Origin: DATFFO01 sp963772815
GTDB lineage: Bacteria; Actinomycetota; Acidimicrobiia; Spongiisociales; ZC4RG35
Reading direction: 5' to 3'
Assembly (NCBI GenBank): GCA_963772815.1
Contig: CAVYYV010000006.1
Location: 248,001 to 312,000 of the forward strand
DNA length: 64,000 nt
The position numbers and the translations under genes were made by a program. Positions 41,959 to 49,251 of this stretch are shown piece by piece. Every line of letters begins with the position of its first letter. Positions within the stretch are counted from its first letter, which is position 1. The notes under the pieces were generated by a model. That model ran no database searches. It had not been told where the DNA came from and worked only from the letters and a program-made list of their open reading frames with translations.

Positions 41959-42272
41959 CAACCCCGCTGGACCACGAGCAAGACGACCTCTTTCATCACA
42001 ATGTCGAGGCCGAACACGACCAGGGTAAGGGCCGCCGTGGTGATGAGGGTGACGGCGGTGAAGGCGATCATCTGTTCTTGGGTGGGCCAGGAAACGCGCT
42101 TCATCTCCTGGCGAACGTCATGAAAGAAAGCACGGATGCGCTCCGGCCACGGCTTTTTCTCGCCGTGGGATTGAGCCACGCCCGGGCTGCGCCGCTTGGC
42201 AGCACCCGACTTGTCCTGTTTCTTGTTCCGCCGCTCCTCACGTTCCATGAGGCGGCGCATCTCTCTGTTCAT
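41958..42272 (-). CDS. secE: Preprotein translocase subunit SecE
   Basis: 104 residues: charged N-terminus (1-40), the amphipathic segment FFHDVRQEMKRVSWPTQEQM characteristic of SecE (about 49-68), and one membrane helix (about 69-98). It clamps the SecY channel. It lies between tRNA-Trp and nusG, the standard order. Confidence 0.95.
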   Translation of the reverse strand: MNREMRRLMEREERRNKKQDKSGAAKRRSPGVAQSHGEKKPWPERIRAFFHDVRQEMKRVSWPTQEQMIAFTAVTLITTAALTLVVFGLDIVMKEVVLLVVQRG

Positions 42273-42310
42273 CTCAGGTTTCCTCGGCGATCAGGCTCGA
42301 ATGGCCCTGG

Positions 42311-42385
42311 CAGGGGTGGAGGGACTCGAACCCCCAACCTCCGGTTTTGGAGACCGGCGCTCTAACCAATTAGAGCTACACCCCT
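42311..42385 (-). tRNA. trnW: tRNA-Trp (CCA)
   Basis: 75 nt. The acceptor AGGGGTG pairs with CACCCCT, the anticodon loop is CTCCAAA (CCA), and the T loop is GGTTCGAGTCC. CCA is not encoded. Its place between the hadAB-like locus and secE matches actinobacterial synteny. Confidence 0.96.
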
Positions 42386-42454
42386 AAGGGGTTCGGCGGA
42401 GGACCGAGTATACGGCCTCGGACGGGGAGAGGAAACTCGGCTCGGGCCACCGAC

Positions 42455-42739
42455 TCAGGTGGTCGACGCCTTCTGACGGAGCCGCGCCAACACCACCACC
42501 GCGGCCACCGAGGCCAGCCCGGCTGCCATCCAGGCCCTGCGGCTGGTTTCGTCACCCAACTCTTCGGTATCGGCGTCGAGGCCGGCCAATTCGCGCCGCA
42601 GACGTCTTGAGCTCGCCACTACCGCCTGGCAGCGGAGGCAAGATGCCACATGAGCTTCCAGAATCGGTGGTGGTTCCCCCGTGTCCAACACCCAGGCGGC
42701 CAGCGTCCGGCGCCAGAAACGGCACACCAGGCCCCTCAT
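42455..42739 (-). CDS. Small zinc-finger anti-sigma factor
   Basis: 94 residues. The ZAS-like motif is His-x3-Cys-x2-Cys in EAHVASCLRCQ (about 29-37), and there is one membrane helix near 68-86 (RAWMAAGLASVAAVVVLA). It overlaps the sigma gene by ATGA and is very short, with almost nothing outside the membrane. The sigma partner is encoded directly upstream. Confidence 0.8.
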   Translation of the reverse strand: MRGLVCRFWRRTLAAWVLDTGEPPPILEAHVASCLRCQAVVASSRRLRRELAGLDADTEELGDETSRRAWMAAGLASVAAVVVLARLRQKASTT

Positions 42740-43266
42740 CCGATCGCCCCGAGGATCGTGGCCAGCCGACGGTGCGCTCGATGGAGACGCACCTTGGCGG
42801 CGGATTCGGTGATTCCGAGCCGCTGAGCGATCTCGGCATGGCTCCAGCCCTCGATGTCCTTCAGCACCACCACGGCCCGCTGGCCATCAGGGAGCGTTTC
42901 GAGGGCGGCCTGGAGGGTGCGCCGCAGGTCGACCACTTCACCCCTCATCTCGGGATCGACGTCCGAAGTGGCATCAGCCGCCAGGTCATCGTGCAGTTCG
43001 GCCGCCCGACTGCTCCGGCCGGCCGCCCGACGGCGAGCGGTCAGCGCCGTGTTGACGGCGATGCGATACAGCCAGGTACCGAGCGAAGAGTCACCTCGAA
43101 AACGGGCTATGCCACGCCAGGCCCGAATGAAGGTCTCCTGGACCACATCTGCCGCCAGGTCCGGGTCGGAGACGACCCCCAGCACCACGCCGTACACCCT
43201 ATTCCGGTACTCGCTGACGATCTGATCGAAATCGCCCGACCATCCCGATTCGATCCGATCGGTCAC
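42736..43266 (-). CDS. ECF RNA polymerase sigma factor
   Basis: 176 residues with region 2 (EYRNRVYGVVLGVVSDPDLAA, VVQETFIRAW, GTWLYRIAVN) and region 4 (LPDGQRAVVVLKDIEGWSH, ITESAAKVRLHRAHRRL). GTG 43266 overlaps the stop of the HadAB-like gene (GTGA), and its own stop overlaps the anti-sigma gene (ATGA). The three genes are thus one coupled unit inside the rpmG-secE locus, linking this sigma factor to lipid or translation functions by position. Confidence 0.93.
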   Translation of the reverse strand: MTDRIESGWSGDFDQIVSEYRNRVYGVVLGVVSDPDLAADVVQETFIRAWRGIARFRGDSSLGTWLYRIAVNTALTARRRAAGRSSRAAELHDDLAADATSDVDPEMRGEVVDLRRTLQAALETLPDGQRAVVVLKDIEGWSHAEIAQRLGITESAAKVRLHRAHRRLATILGAIG

Positions 43267-44063
43267 GCGGCCACCTTGAAACGACCCGATACCGTGACTC
43301 GATCACCGACGTTGAGTGTCAAGTCGAGGTCCTCGCCTTGCCCCTGCCCCCTTATCTCGGCGGCCTCGGCGGGACGCAGGGGCGCCGTGTACCTGAATCG
43401 GGCCGCCTGGACCGGGCGGTCTCCGATGCCGAAGGCGGCCGCAACCTGGGTCAGCCAGGCCGACTGCAAGAGGCCGTGCACTACCACTCCTCCCAGGCCT
43501 GCCGCTACGGCCGCGGCATGATCCCAGTGGATTGGATTCCAGTCGCGGGTGGCGGCGGCGTAGCGCACGAGATCGTGGCGGGACGCCGAGCGGGAAGCCG
43601 GCAGGTCCGTCGCGGGCGAAGCGGTCGCTGCTCGCTCGTGCACCGCCGGCGGCACACGCTCTCCCATCTCGTCGGTCCCACCACCTACGAGGAAGGTGGA
43701 CTTCCCTTCCACCAGCATGCCATCGGAGTCGGCGGCCTCGAGCGAGAAGGTCAGGAAGGCCACATCCCCGCGGGAACGGACCCGCTCGACCCTGCCCGTT
43801 ACCGCCAGATCGCGTTCGATGGTGAGGCTTCTGTGCCAAAAGAACGACTGATCGCCGTGGATCACCGCGCCTTCGAGGACCGGGTTGGACAGGAGCTCGG
43901 GCGCCACCACGAAAAGAAGCGCAGCCGCCATCCCCGGTGGGGCGAACTCCTCCCACCGGGACGGGTCGTCTCCTGTGCTGTCGAGGAATTCGCTCACCTT
44001 CTCGGCACACAGACGATACGGCCGGTCGGCGAAGACGATCCCTTCCAGGGCCTGCAAAGTCAT
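43263..44063 (-). CDS. MaoC-like dehydratase, fused HadA/HadB type
   Basis: 266 residues: an N-terminal MaoC-like half (7-135, HRSLTIERDLAVTGRVERV) and a C-terminal hotdog half with the hydratase motif YAAATRDWNPIHWDHAAAVA and VVHGLLQ. In mycobacteria hadA-hadB-hadC, (3R)-hydroxyacyl-ACP dehydratases of FAS-II, lie between rpmG and tRNA-Trp/secE. The same place here suggests an orthologous fused enzyme, acting on acyl-ACP or acyl-CoA. ATG 44063 was chosen; TACGGT lies 9 nt upstream. Confidence 0.85.
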   Translation of the reverse strand: MTLQALEGIVFADRPYRLCAEKVSEFLDSTGDDPSRWEEFAPPGMAAALLFVVAPELLSNPVLEGAVIHGDQSFFWHRSLTIERDLAVTGRVERVRSRGDVAFLTFSLEAADSDGMLVEGKSTFLVGGGTDEMGERVPPAVHERAATASPATDLPASRSASRHDLVRYAAATRDWNPIHWDHAAAVAAGLGGVVVHGLLQSAWLTQVAAAFGIGDRPVQAARFRYTAPLRPAEAAEIRGQGQGEDLDLTLNVGDRVTVSGRFKVAA

Positions 44064-44139
44064 GACCCAGACACCGTACACAACGGAAGGGGCGACCCGG
44101 CGGCCACCCCTACCCCGCATAGGCCCACTCGCCTCGGTG

Positions 44140-44301
44140 TCAGCGGGTTTCTCTGTGGGCAGTGTGCTTACGGCACCACTTGCAGTACTTGGCGAGCTCC
44201 AGACGCTCGCGTGTGTTGGACTTGTTCTTGGTGGTCACGTAGTTGCGCCGTTTGCACACTTCGCAGGCGAGCGTGATGGGCGGTCTCTTGTCAGAAGGCA
44301 T
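44140..44301 (-). CDS. rpmG: Ribosomal protein bL33 (zinc-binding form)
   Basis: 53 residues: MPSDKRPPITLACEVCKRR to a C-terminal KYCKWCRKHTAHRETR. The two CxxC pairs (Cys13/16 and Cys40/43) mark the zinc-containing form. The gene stands between tuf and the hadAB-like gene, as in other Actinobacteria. Confidence 0.95.
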   Translation of the reverse strand: MPSDKRPPITLACEVCKRRNYVTTKNKSNTRERLELAKYCKWCRKHTAHRETR

Positions 44302-44355
44302 TGGTTGCTCGATTCGTCTTCAGTCGGTTTGTCTGGTCCGGGAGGGCCGTTCTTT

Positions 44356-44478
44356 CGGGTTGGCGGGTCTCCTCTACCCCCCTGCTTCGCAGCGGAAGCC
44401 GGTTCGGGTTGGGAGTTGAGTTGTCGGGTTTGGTGGGGTCTCGCCCCTACCCCACAGCCTGCGGCTGCAGAAGCCGGT
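44356..44478 (-). repeat. Two diverged stem-loop repeats between tuf and rpmG
   Basis: Two related ~50-bp elements occur at 44356-44403 and 44425-44478 (plus-strand reading). Both start CGGGTT, have a run of C/T in the middle and end GAAGCCGGT or AGAAGCCGGT, and each contains a small hairpin near that end (GCTTC-GCAGCG-GAAGC; CAGCC-TGC-GGCTG). They lie downstream of tuf in its direction of transcription and could attenuate, process or terminate the mRNA before rpmG. Confidence 0.6.
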
Positions 44479-44508
44479 CACCCTCACCGGCGCTAAAGGG
44501 GGAACAAA

Positions 44509-45699
44509 CTATTTGAGGATCTTGGTCACCCGGCCCGCACCCACCGTACGACCCCCCTCACGAATCGCGAACCGCTGACCCTCATCCATAGCAATCGGAG
44601 TGATCAAACTCACCGACATCTCCGTATTATCACCCGGCATCACCATCTGAGTCCCCTCCGGCAACGACACCGCCCCCGTCACATCCGTCGTCCGGAAATA
44701 AAACTGCGGCCGATACCCAGAAAAGAACGGGTTATGCCGACCACCCTCCTCCTTGGTCAACACATACACCTGAGCCTCAAAATCAGTATGCGGCGTAATC
44801 GACCCCGGCTTCGCCAACACCTGACCCCGCTCCACCTCATCCTTACCAACCCCCCGCAACAACACCCCCACATTGTCACCAGCACGCCCCTCATCCAACA
44901 ACTTCCGAAACATCTCAATCCCAGTCGCCACCGTCTTCTGAGTCGGCGAGATCCCCACAATCTCCACCTCCTCATTCACCCGCAACACCCCCTGCTCAAC
45001 CCGACCAGTCACCACCGTCCCCCGACCAGTAATCGAAAACACATCCTCAATCGGCATCAAAAACGGCTTCTCCGTATCCCGAACCGGCTCCGGAACATAC
45101 GAATCCACCGCCCCCATCAACTCCATCACCTGATCACCAGCAGCCTCATCCCCCTCCAAAGCCCGCAACGCCGACACCCTCACCACCGGCGTCTCATCCC
45201 CCGGAAACTCATACTCAGTCAACAAATCCCGAACCTCCAACTCCACAAGATCCAACAACTCAGCATCATCGACCATGTCAACCTTGTTCAACGCCACCAC
45301 AATCGACGGCACCCCCACCTGACGCGCCAACAACACATGCTCCCGAGTCTGAGGCATCGGACCATCCGCCGCCGACACCACCAAAATCGCCCCATCCACC
45401 TGAGCCGCCCCCGTAATCATGTTCTTGATGTAATCAGCATGACCCGGCATATCCACATGCGCATAATGGCGCGCCTCAGTCTCATACTCCACATGCGCCA
45501 CATTGATCGTGATCCCCCGCTCACGCTCCTCCGGCGCCTTATCAATCATGTCAAACTCAGTCGCCGTATTCGCACCCCCCACACGCTCCGCCAACACCTT
45601 CGTAATCGCAGCCGTCAACGTCGTCTTCCCATGATCAATATGACCCATCGTCCCAACATTCACATGCGGCTTCGACCGATCAAACTTCGCCTTACCCAT
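44509..45699 (-). CDS. tuf: Elongation factor Tu
   Basis: 396 residues, complete: GHIDHGKTTLTAAI (G1, 19-32), DMPGHADYIKNM (G3), NKVDMVDD (G4), and the typical end AIREGGRTVGAGRVTKILK. It delivers aminoacyl-tRNA to the ribosome. Codon use is very odd: nearly every third position on the coding strand is G or T (TTG, GTG, GCG, CAT, GAT, AAT, TAT), while neighbours prefer C. It may have been acquired or be under a distinct mutational pressure. There is no fusA upstream; three tRNA genes precede it. Confidence 0.98.
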   Translation of the reverse strand: MGKAKFDRSKPHVNVGTMGHIDHGKTTLTAAITKVLAERVGGANTATEFDMIDKAPEERERGITINVAHVEYETEARHYAHVDMPGHADYIKNMITGAAQVDGAILVVSAADGPMPQTREHVLLARQVGVPSIVVALNKVDMVDDAELLDLVELEVRDLLTEYEFPGDETPVVRVSALRALEGDEAAGDQVMELMGAVDSYVPEPVRDTEKPFLMPIEDVFSITGRGTVVTGRVEQGVLRVNEEVEIVGISPTQKTVATGIEMFRKLLDEGRAGDNVGVLLRGVGKDEVERGQVLAKPGSITPHTDFEAQVYVLTKEEGGRHNPFFSGYRPQFYFRTTDVTGAVSLPEGTQMVMPGDNTEMSVSLITPIAMDEGQRFAIREGGRTVGAGRVTKILK

Positions 45700-45738
45700 G
45701 GTGGTTCTCCTTGTCCGGGTTGTGTGACGGCCGGTTCG

Positions 45739-45812
45739 TAGCGGCGGGCAGACTCGAACTGCCGACCTCTCGATTATGAGTCGAGCGCTCTCACCAACTG
45801 AGCTACGCCGCC
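45739..45812 (-). tRNA. trnM: tRNA-Met (CAU)
   Basis: 74 nt. Acceptor GGCGGCG, anticodon loop CTCATAA (CAU), T loop AGTTCGAGTCT. The absence of initiator features makes it elongator Met; lysidine-modified Ile2 with the same anticodon cannot be fully excluded. Confidence 0.9.
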
Positions 45813-45868
45813 TCGCGCGCGTAAGCGCAACTCCGGTGACCGCGACCGTCGGCCGATCACCAAAGCAG

Positions 45869-45940
45869 AGCCCCCTCGGGGATTTGAACCCCGGACCCCT
45901 TCCTTACCATGGAAGTGCTCTGCCACTGAGCTAAGGGGGC
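45869..45940 (-). tRNA. trnT: tRNA-Thr (GGU)
   Basis: 72 nt. The acceptor GCCCCCT pairs with AGGGGGC, the anticodon loop is ATGGTAA (GGU), and the T arm GGGGTTCAAATCCCC. Confidence 0.96.
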
Positions 45941-46001
45941 ATCTGTGGATGTGGAGGATAGTTGCCCTGGGGCCCCATCGGCCATCCCGAGCGCCATCCA
46001 T

Positions 46002-46086
46002 TGGTGCCGGGAGAAGGATTCGAACCTCCGAAGGCTGAGCCGGCAGATTTACAGTCTGCTCCCTTTGGCCGCTTGGGTATCCCGGC
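46002..46086 (-). tRNA. trnY: tRNA-Tyr (GUA)
   Basis: 85 nt including encoded CCA. The acceptor GCCGGGA pairs with TCCCGGC, the anticodon loop is CTGTAAA (GUA), and there is a long class II variable arm. The order Tyr-Thr-Met-tuf on the minus strand suggests one transcript. Confidence 0.96.
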
Positions 46087-46199
46087 ACACCACAACCGGG
46101 CCCACCACCGTTTGTCGGCGATCTGGCCCGGTCATTCCGTCGCCAGGCGACGGTTGCCCTCGAGATTCTAAACGGCGTCCATTGCCAGGCCCAAGGCCG

Positions 46200-46679
46200 T
46201 CAGCCGGTCCGAAGACGCAGACCGACCCAGCCCAGCACCAGGGCGAGAGCGATCCCGAAGGATCCCACCCAGCCCCGCTCGAAGACATCCCAGATCGCCA
46301 CGACGCCCAGGGCGACCGCTCCGCCCAACACGAAAACGGAGAGCCGGGAGTTGGCCCTGGAGTCATCGGCTGGGCCCAGCTCCCCGTACAGGCTCCTGGC
46401 TCGCAGAAGGTGGCGGCGGACGGTCCTCGTGAGCCACCAGGCCACCACTCCGACATATGCGACGGCCACACCCATCCAGAACGGGTCGAGGGCCACAGCC
46501 GCCACCGCGCCCAGTACCAGCACGCCGGCCATTGCCGGCTGCCAGCGCTCCAGCTGAGTCAGCGCCCAGGCGGGGCCACGCCGAGAGGAGCCGAGCGAGA
46601 TCCAGGCTCCCCAAACTGCCACCAGGATGGTGACGGCGCCCACGGTGGTCGTGGCGGCCGCCAGCCCGACTTCGATCAA
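46200..46679 (-). CDS. Four-helix membrane protein coupled to htpX
   Basis: 159 residues, not a recognised family, with about four membrane helices (10-30, 48-85 as two, 113-155 as two) and a charged cytoplasmic loop RTVRRHLLRARSLYGELG. It starts with TTG 46679 overlapping the htpX stop (TTGA), so it is translated with htpX and may work with the membrane protease. Confidence 0.65.
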   Translation of the reverse strand: MIEVGLAAATTTVGAVTILVAVWGAWISLGSSRRGPAWALTQLERWQPAMAGVLVLGAVAAVALDPFWMGVAVAYVGVVAWWLTRTVRRHLLRARSLYGELGPADDSRANSRLSVFVLGGAVALGVVAIWDVFERGWVGSFGIALALVLGWVGLRLRTG

Positions 46680-47527
46680 CGGAGCCCTGCGGCCATCTCC
46701 TGAAGGCGGCGCACCCGATCTTCCATGGGAGGGTGCGTCGAGAGCAGCTTCGTCAGGCTGTTGCCGCGCATCGCCTTGAGAGGATTCTCTATGTAGAGCT
46801 GGCTCACGGCGGGGTTGACCCGCATCGGGATCCGGGCGGCACCGGCCGAGATCTTCTCCAGGGCGGAGGCCAGCATTATCGGACGGCCGGTCAGCTCGGC
46901 GCCGGAGGCGTCGGCCTGATACTCCCGGGTACGTGAGATCGCCAGGCGGATCAGCATGGCCGCCAGGGGGGCCACGATGATCGCCACCAGCCCAACGACG
47001 GCCCCGAGCGGGTTGTTGCGGTCCCGGCTCCCGCCCCCGAACCAGAACGCCATCCGGGCGAAGATCGACAGCGCCGCCGCCAGCATGGCCGCGATGGAGC
47101 TGATCAGGATGTCACGGTTGCGAACGTGGGACAGCTCGTGACCCAGAACACCCTCGAGCTCGTCGTTCGTCAGCATGGGCAGGATGCCCGTGGTGACGGC
47201 CACGGCGGCATGCTCGGGGTTCCGCCCCGTGGCAAAGGCGTTGGGCTGGGGGGAGTCGATCAGGTAGATGCGGGGCATGGGCATCTCGGCCCGAGCGGCC
47301 AGAGAGCGAACGATGGCATACACCTGAGGCAGCTCATGCTCCTCCACCGGCCGGGCGCGAGAAGCCGCCAGTGCCATCTTGTCGGAGAAGAAGTAGGCGA
47401 CCAGGTTGATCCCGACGGCAAGGACGAGACCGATCCACAGTCCGTAGGTACCACCGAACGAGTAGGCCACTCCCCACACCAGGGCGGAGAGGAAAGCCAG
47501 GAGGCCGACAGTTTTCATGTTGTTCAT
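46676..47527 (-). CDS. htpX: Membrane zinc metalloprotease HtpX
   Basis: 283 residues, M48B family. Two N-terminal membrane helices (5-50), the zinc site HELSH near 130 (GVLGHELSHVRNRDIL), membrane helices 148-205, the third ligand in REYQADASGAELTG, and STHPPMEDRVRRL near the end. It degrades misfolded membrane proteins. ATG 47527 was chosen, with MKTV at 47518 as alternative; TAAAAT stands 10 nt upstream. Confidence 0.96.
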   Translation of the reverse strand: MNNMKTVGLLAFLSALVWGVAYSFGGTYGLWIGLVLAVGINLVAYFFSDKMALAASRARPVEEHELPQVYAIVRSLAARAEMPMPRIYLIDSPQPNAFATGRNPEHAAVAVTTGILPMLTNDELEGVLGHELSHVRNRDILISSIAAMLAAALSIFARMAFWFGGGSRDRNNPLGAVVGLVAIIVAPLAAMLIRLAISRTREYQADASGAELTGRPIMLASALEKISAGAARIPMRVNPAVSQLYIENPLKAMRGNSLTKLLSTHPPMEDRVRRLQEMAAGLR

Positions 47528-47577
47528 CAGAAGCCTGATTTTACCGCTGCACCCCGTTTATCCATCGGGCGACCCGA

Positions 47578-48054
47578 TCAACGATCGGTGGGGGTGGGCA
47601 CCGTCACACCCGGGCCCGAGGAGATATTGGGTTTCTCGCACAGGAAGGGCTCATCGTCAGACCCGGCGTGGTAGTCGTAGGTGTCGCCGTCGTGGGCCAG
47701 GATGACCCGTGAGCCTTCCACGAGGGCCTGGGTGTAGACCTCACCCGGCTTGGGGCATCCGAGGCTGCCGTCGCTCCATGTGACCCGGGCGAACGACCGG
47801 ACCTCGACCTGGTTCTCAACTATCCCCAACCGTTGAGAAAGGTCGGTCAGAGCGGCATCGACCACCGCTTTGTCGGCCGGGGGCCGCGTGGAGCCGGTCG
47901 TGGTAGATGAGGTCGCCGGACTCGAGGTTTGGCTCGTCCCGGGGGACGTCCCGCCGCCGCAGGCGGCCGCGAGCGCCAATACGACCGCAAAGATGAGAGG
48001 CCGCCGAATCATGCCATCTTGGACGATCGGGGTCCGTCTTCGGTTCCGGATCAT
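47578..48054 (-). CDS. Lipoprotein with conserved DGSLGCP domain
   Basis: A lipobox LAAAC is preceded by a signal peptide from MIRRPLIFAVVLALA. A Ser/Thr-rich linker follows, then a small domain with WSDGSLGCPKPGEVYTQALV and a C-terminal PFLCEKP; the two Cys may form a disulfide. The function of this domain is unknown to me. ATG 48054 overlaps the midA-like stop (ATGA) and gives 158 residues; ATG 48012 would give a more usual signal peptide and 144 residues. Confidence 0.75.
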   Translation of the reverse strand: MIRNRRRTPIVQDGMIRRPLIFAVVLALAAACGGGTSPGTSQTSSPATSSTTTGSTRPPADKAVVDAALTDLSQRLGIVENQVEVRSFARVTWSDGSLGCPKPGEVYTQALVEGSRVILAHDGDTYDYHAGSDDEPFLCEKPNISSGPGVTVPTPTDR

Positions 48055-49094
48055 TTGCGGGCCACCAGCACCCGGAAATCGCCCAGGCCACGTGGGTGCA
48101 TCAGGGTCTCGGCCTCCGTGCGGACGGTGCGAACCTTCAGTCGCTCCATGTCCTCACCGGCCCGGGCCAGCTCCAGTTCACGGTGGCGAAGCCGGGAGAT
48201 TCTCTCTCGTAAACCCAGCTCGGCCAGGAAGTCGTCCTGGCGCCAAACGGTGACATCGGCGCCGGACCCACGGGCGACGTCGGCGAGCGCCGTGAAGTTG
48301 ACATCGGCCGTTATGTCGGTCGCACCGGGCTCGTCGAGGGGATGTGGCCCGAGGTGATGGGCCCGGTAGGTGCGCAGGGTCCCGTCGCGGCGGCGCGGGG
48401 CGAGGTTCTCGGCGGTGTCGCCGTAGTCGATCATGACCAGCGAGCCCGTTTCCAGACGGGACAGAGCTGTGGTCAAGAAATCGGCGGCGGCCAGCTGTAC
48501 CTCCACCCATCCCCCCACCTCGACCGGACCGGCAAAGCGACCGAGCCAGTCGACGACCTCGGGGCGGGGCGGAGCGTCGATGAACTCCAACCGGTCCTCG
48601 ACCACCCCCACCCATCTCTCGCGCCACCCGTCTTCCTCCAGCTGGGCGATGGCCATGGGCAGGTTGTCCACCAGTTCGTTGGCCAGGATCACACCCCGAA
48701 TCGGTGCCGGGACCGCGGCGAGGGTTTCGACCACCCGGCCCGTACCCAGCATCTCGGCCAGCTGGGACCGGGAAGCGGGAGAGACCTCCACCGCCCAGGC
48801 CTCGACCGCCACTTCGGCCAGGAGGGCCCGTAACAAGGAACCGGATCCCCCGGCCACCTCGACGACGGAGAACGGCTCCCCAATGCGGTCCCTCTCATCT
48901 TCGATGAAGCGAGCCAAGGTGGTGCCGAACAGGCTGCTCACTTCGGGGCTGGTCAGGAAATCGCCGGCCTTTTGGGATCGGAGCACGGACCCAGTGAAGA
49001 ACCCGGCCGTCGGATCGTAGAGAGCGATCTCCATGAACGTCTCGAATGGGATCGGGCCCTCCGCCCGAAGCTGTTTGACGATGCGATCTCTCAC
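48051..49094 (-). CDS. MidA/NDUFAF7-type protein arginine methyltransferase family
   Basis: 347 residues of DUF185 type: IPFETFMEIALYDPTAGFF, GDFLTSPEVSSLFG and VVEVAGGSGSLLRALL, the SAM-binding motif I. Mitochondrial members methylate a complex I subunit; bacterial roles are less known. It starts with GTG 49094, 7 nt after TACCAT. Its stop overlaps the lipoprotein gene. Confidence 0.9.
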   Translation of the reverse strand: MRDRIVKQLRAEGPIPFETFMEIALYDPTAGFFTGSVLRSQKAGDFLTSPEVSSLFGTTLARFIEDERDRIGEPFSVVEVAGGSGSLLRALLAEVAVEAWAVEVSPASRSQLAEMLGTGRVVETLAAVPAPIRGVILANELVDNLPMAIAQLEEDGWRERWVGVVEDRLEFIDAPPRPEVVDWLGRFAGPVEVGGWVEVQLAAADFLTTALSRLETGSLVMIDYGDTAENLAPRRRDGTLRTYRAHHLGPHPLDEPGATDITADVNFTALADVARGSGADVTVWRQDDFLAELGLRERISRLRHRELELARAGEDMERLKVRTVRTEAETLMHPRGLGDFRVLVARK

Positions 49095-49101
49095 ATCACC
49101 G

Positions 49102-49107
49102 ATGGTA
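49102..49107 (-). promoter_or_regulatory. -10 box for leaderless midA-like gene
   Basis: TACCAT ends 7 nt before GTG 49094. Confidence 0.5.
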
Positions 49108-49251
49108 CGGGCGGGGTGAACCAGTCAGGAGAAGACCGCCTCAATCGGTGCTCTGCACCTGGCTGTTGAGGTCGTCACGCGTTCTCCCCTCCAAATCGGA
49201 CCCCTCAGGGTTCCGATTTGCTGATAAAAACGCGCGTCATAATCGCGGGCG

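Noticed and set aside
44734..45741. 335-codon plus-strand frame opposite tuf
   Set aside because: It results from the extreme G/T third-position bias of tuf, which makes the antisense strand free of stops and rich in His, Pro and Leu.
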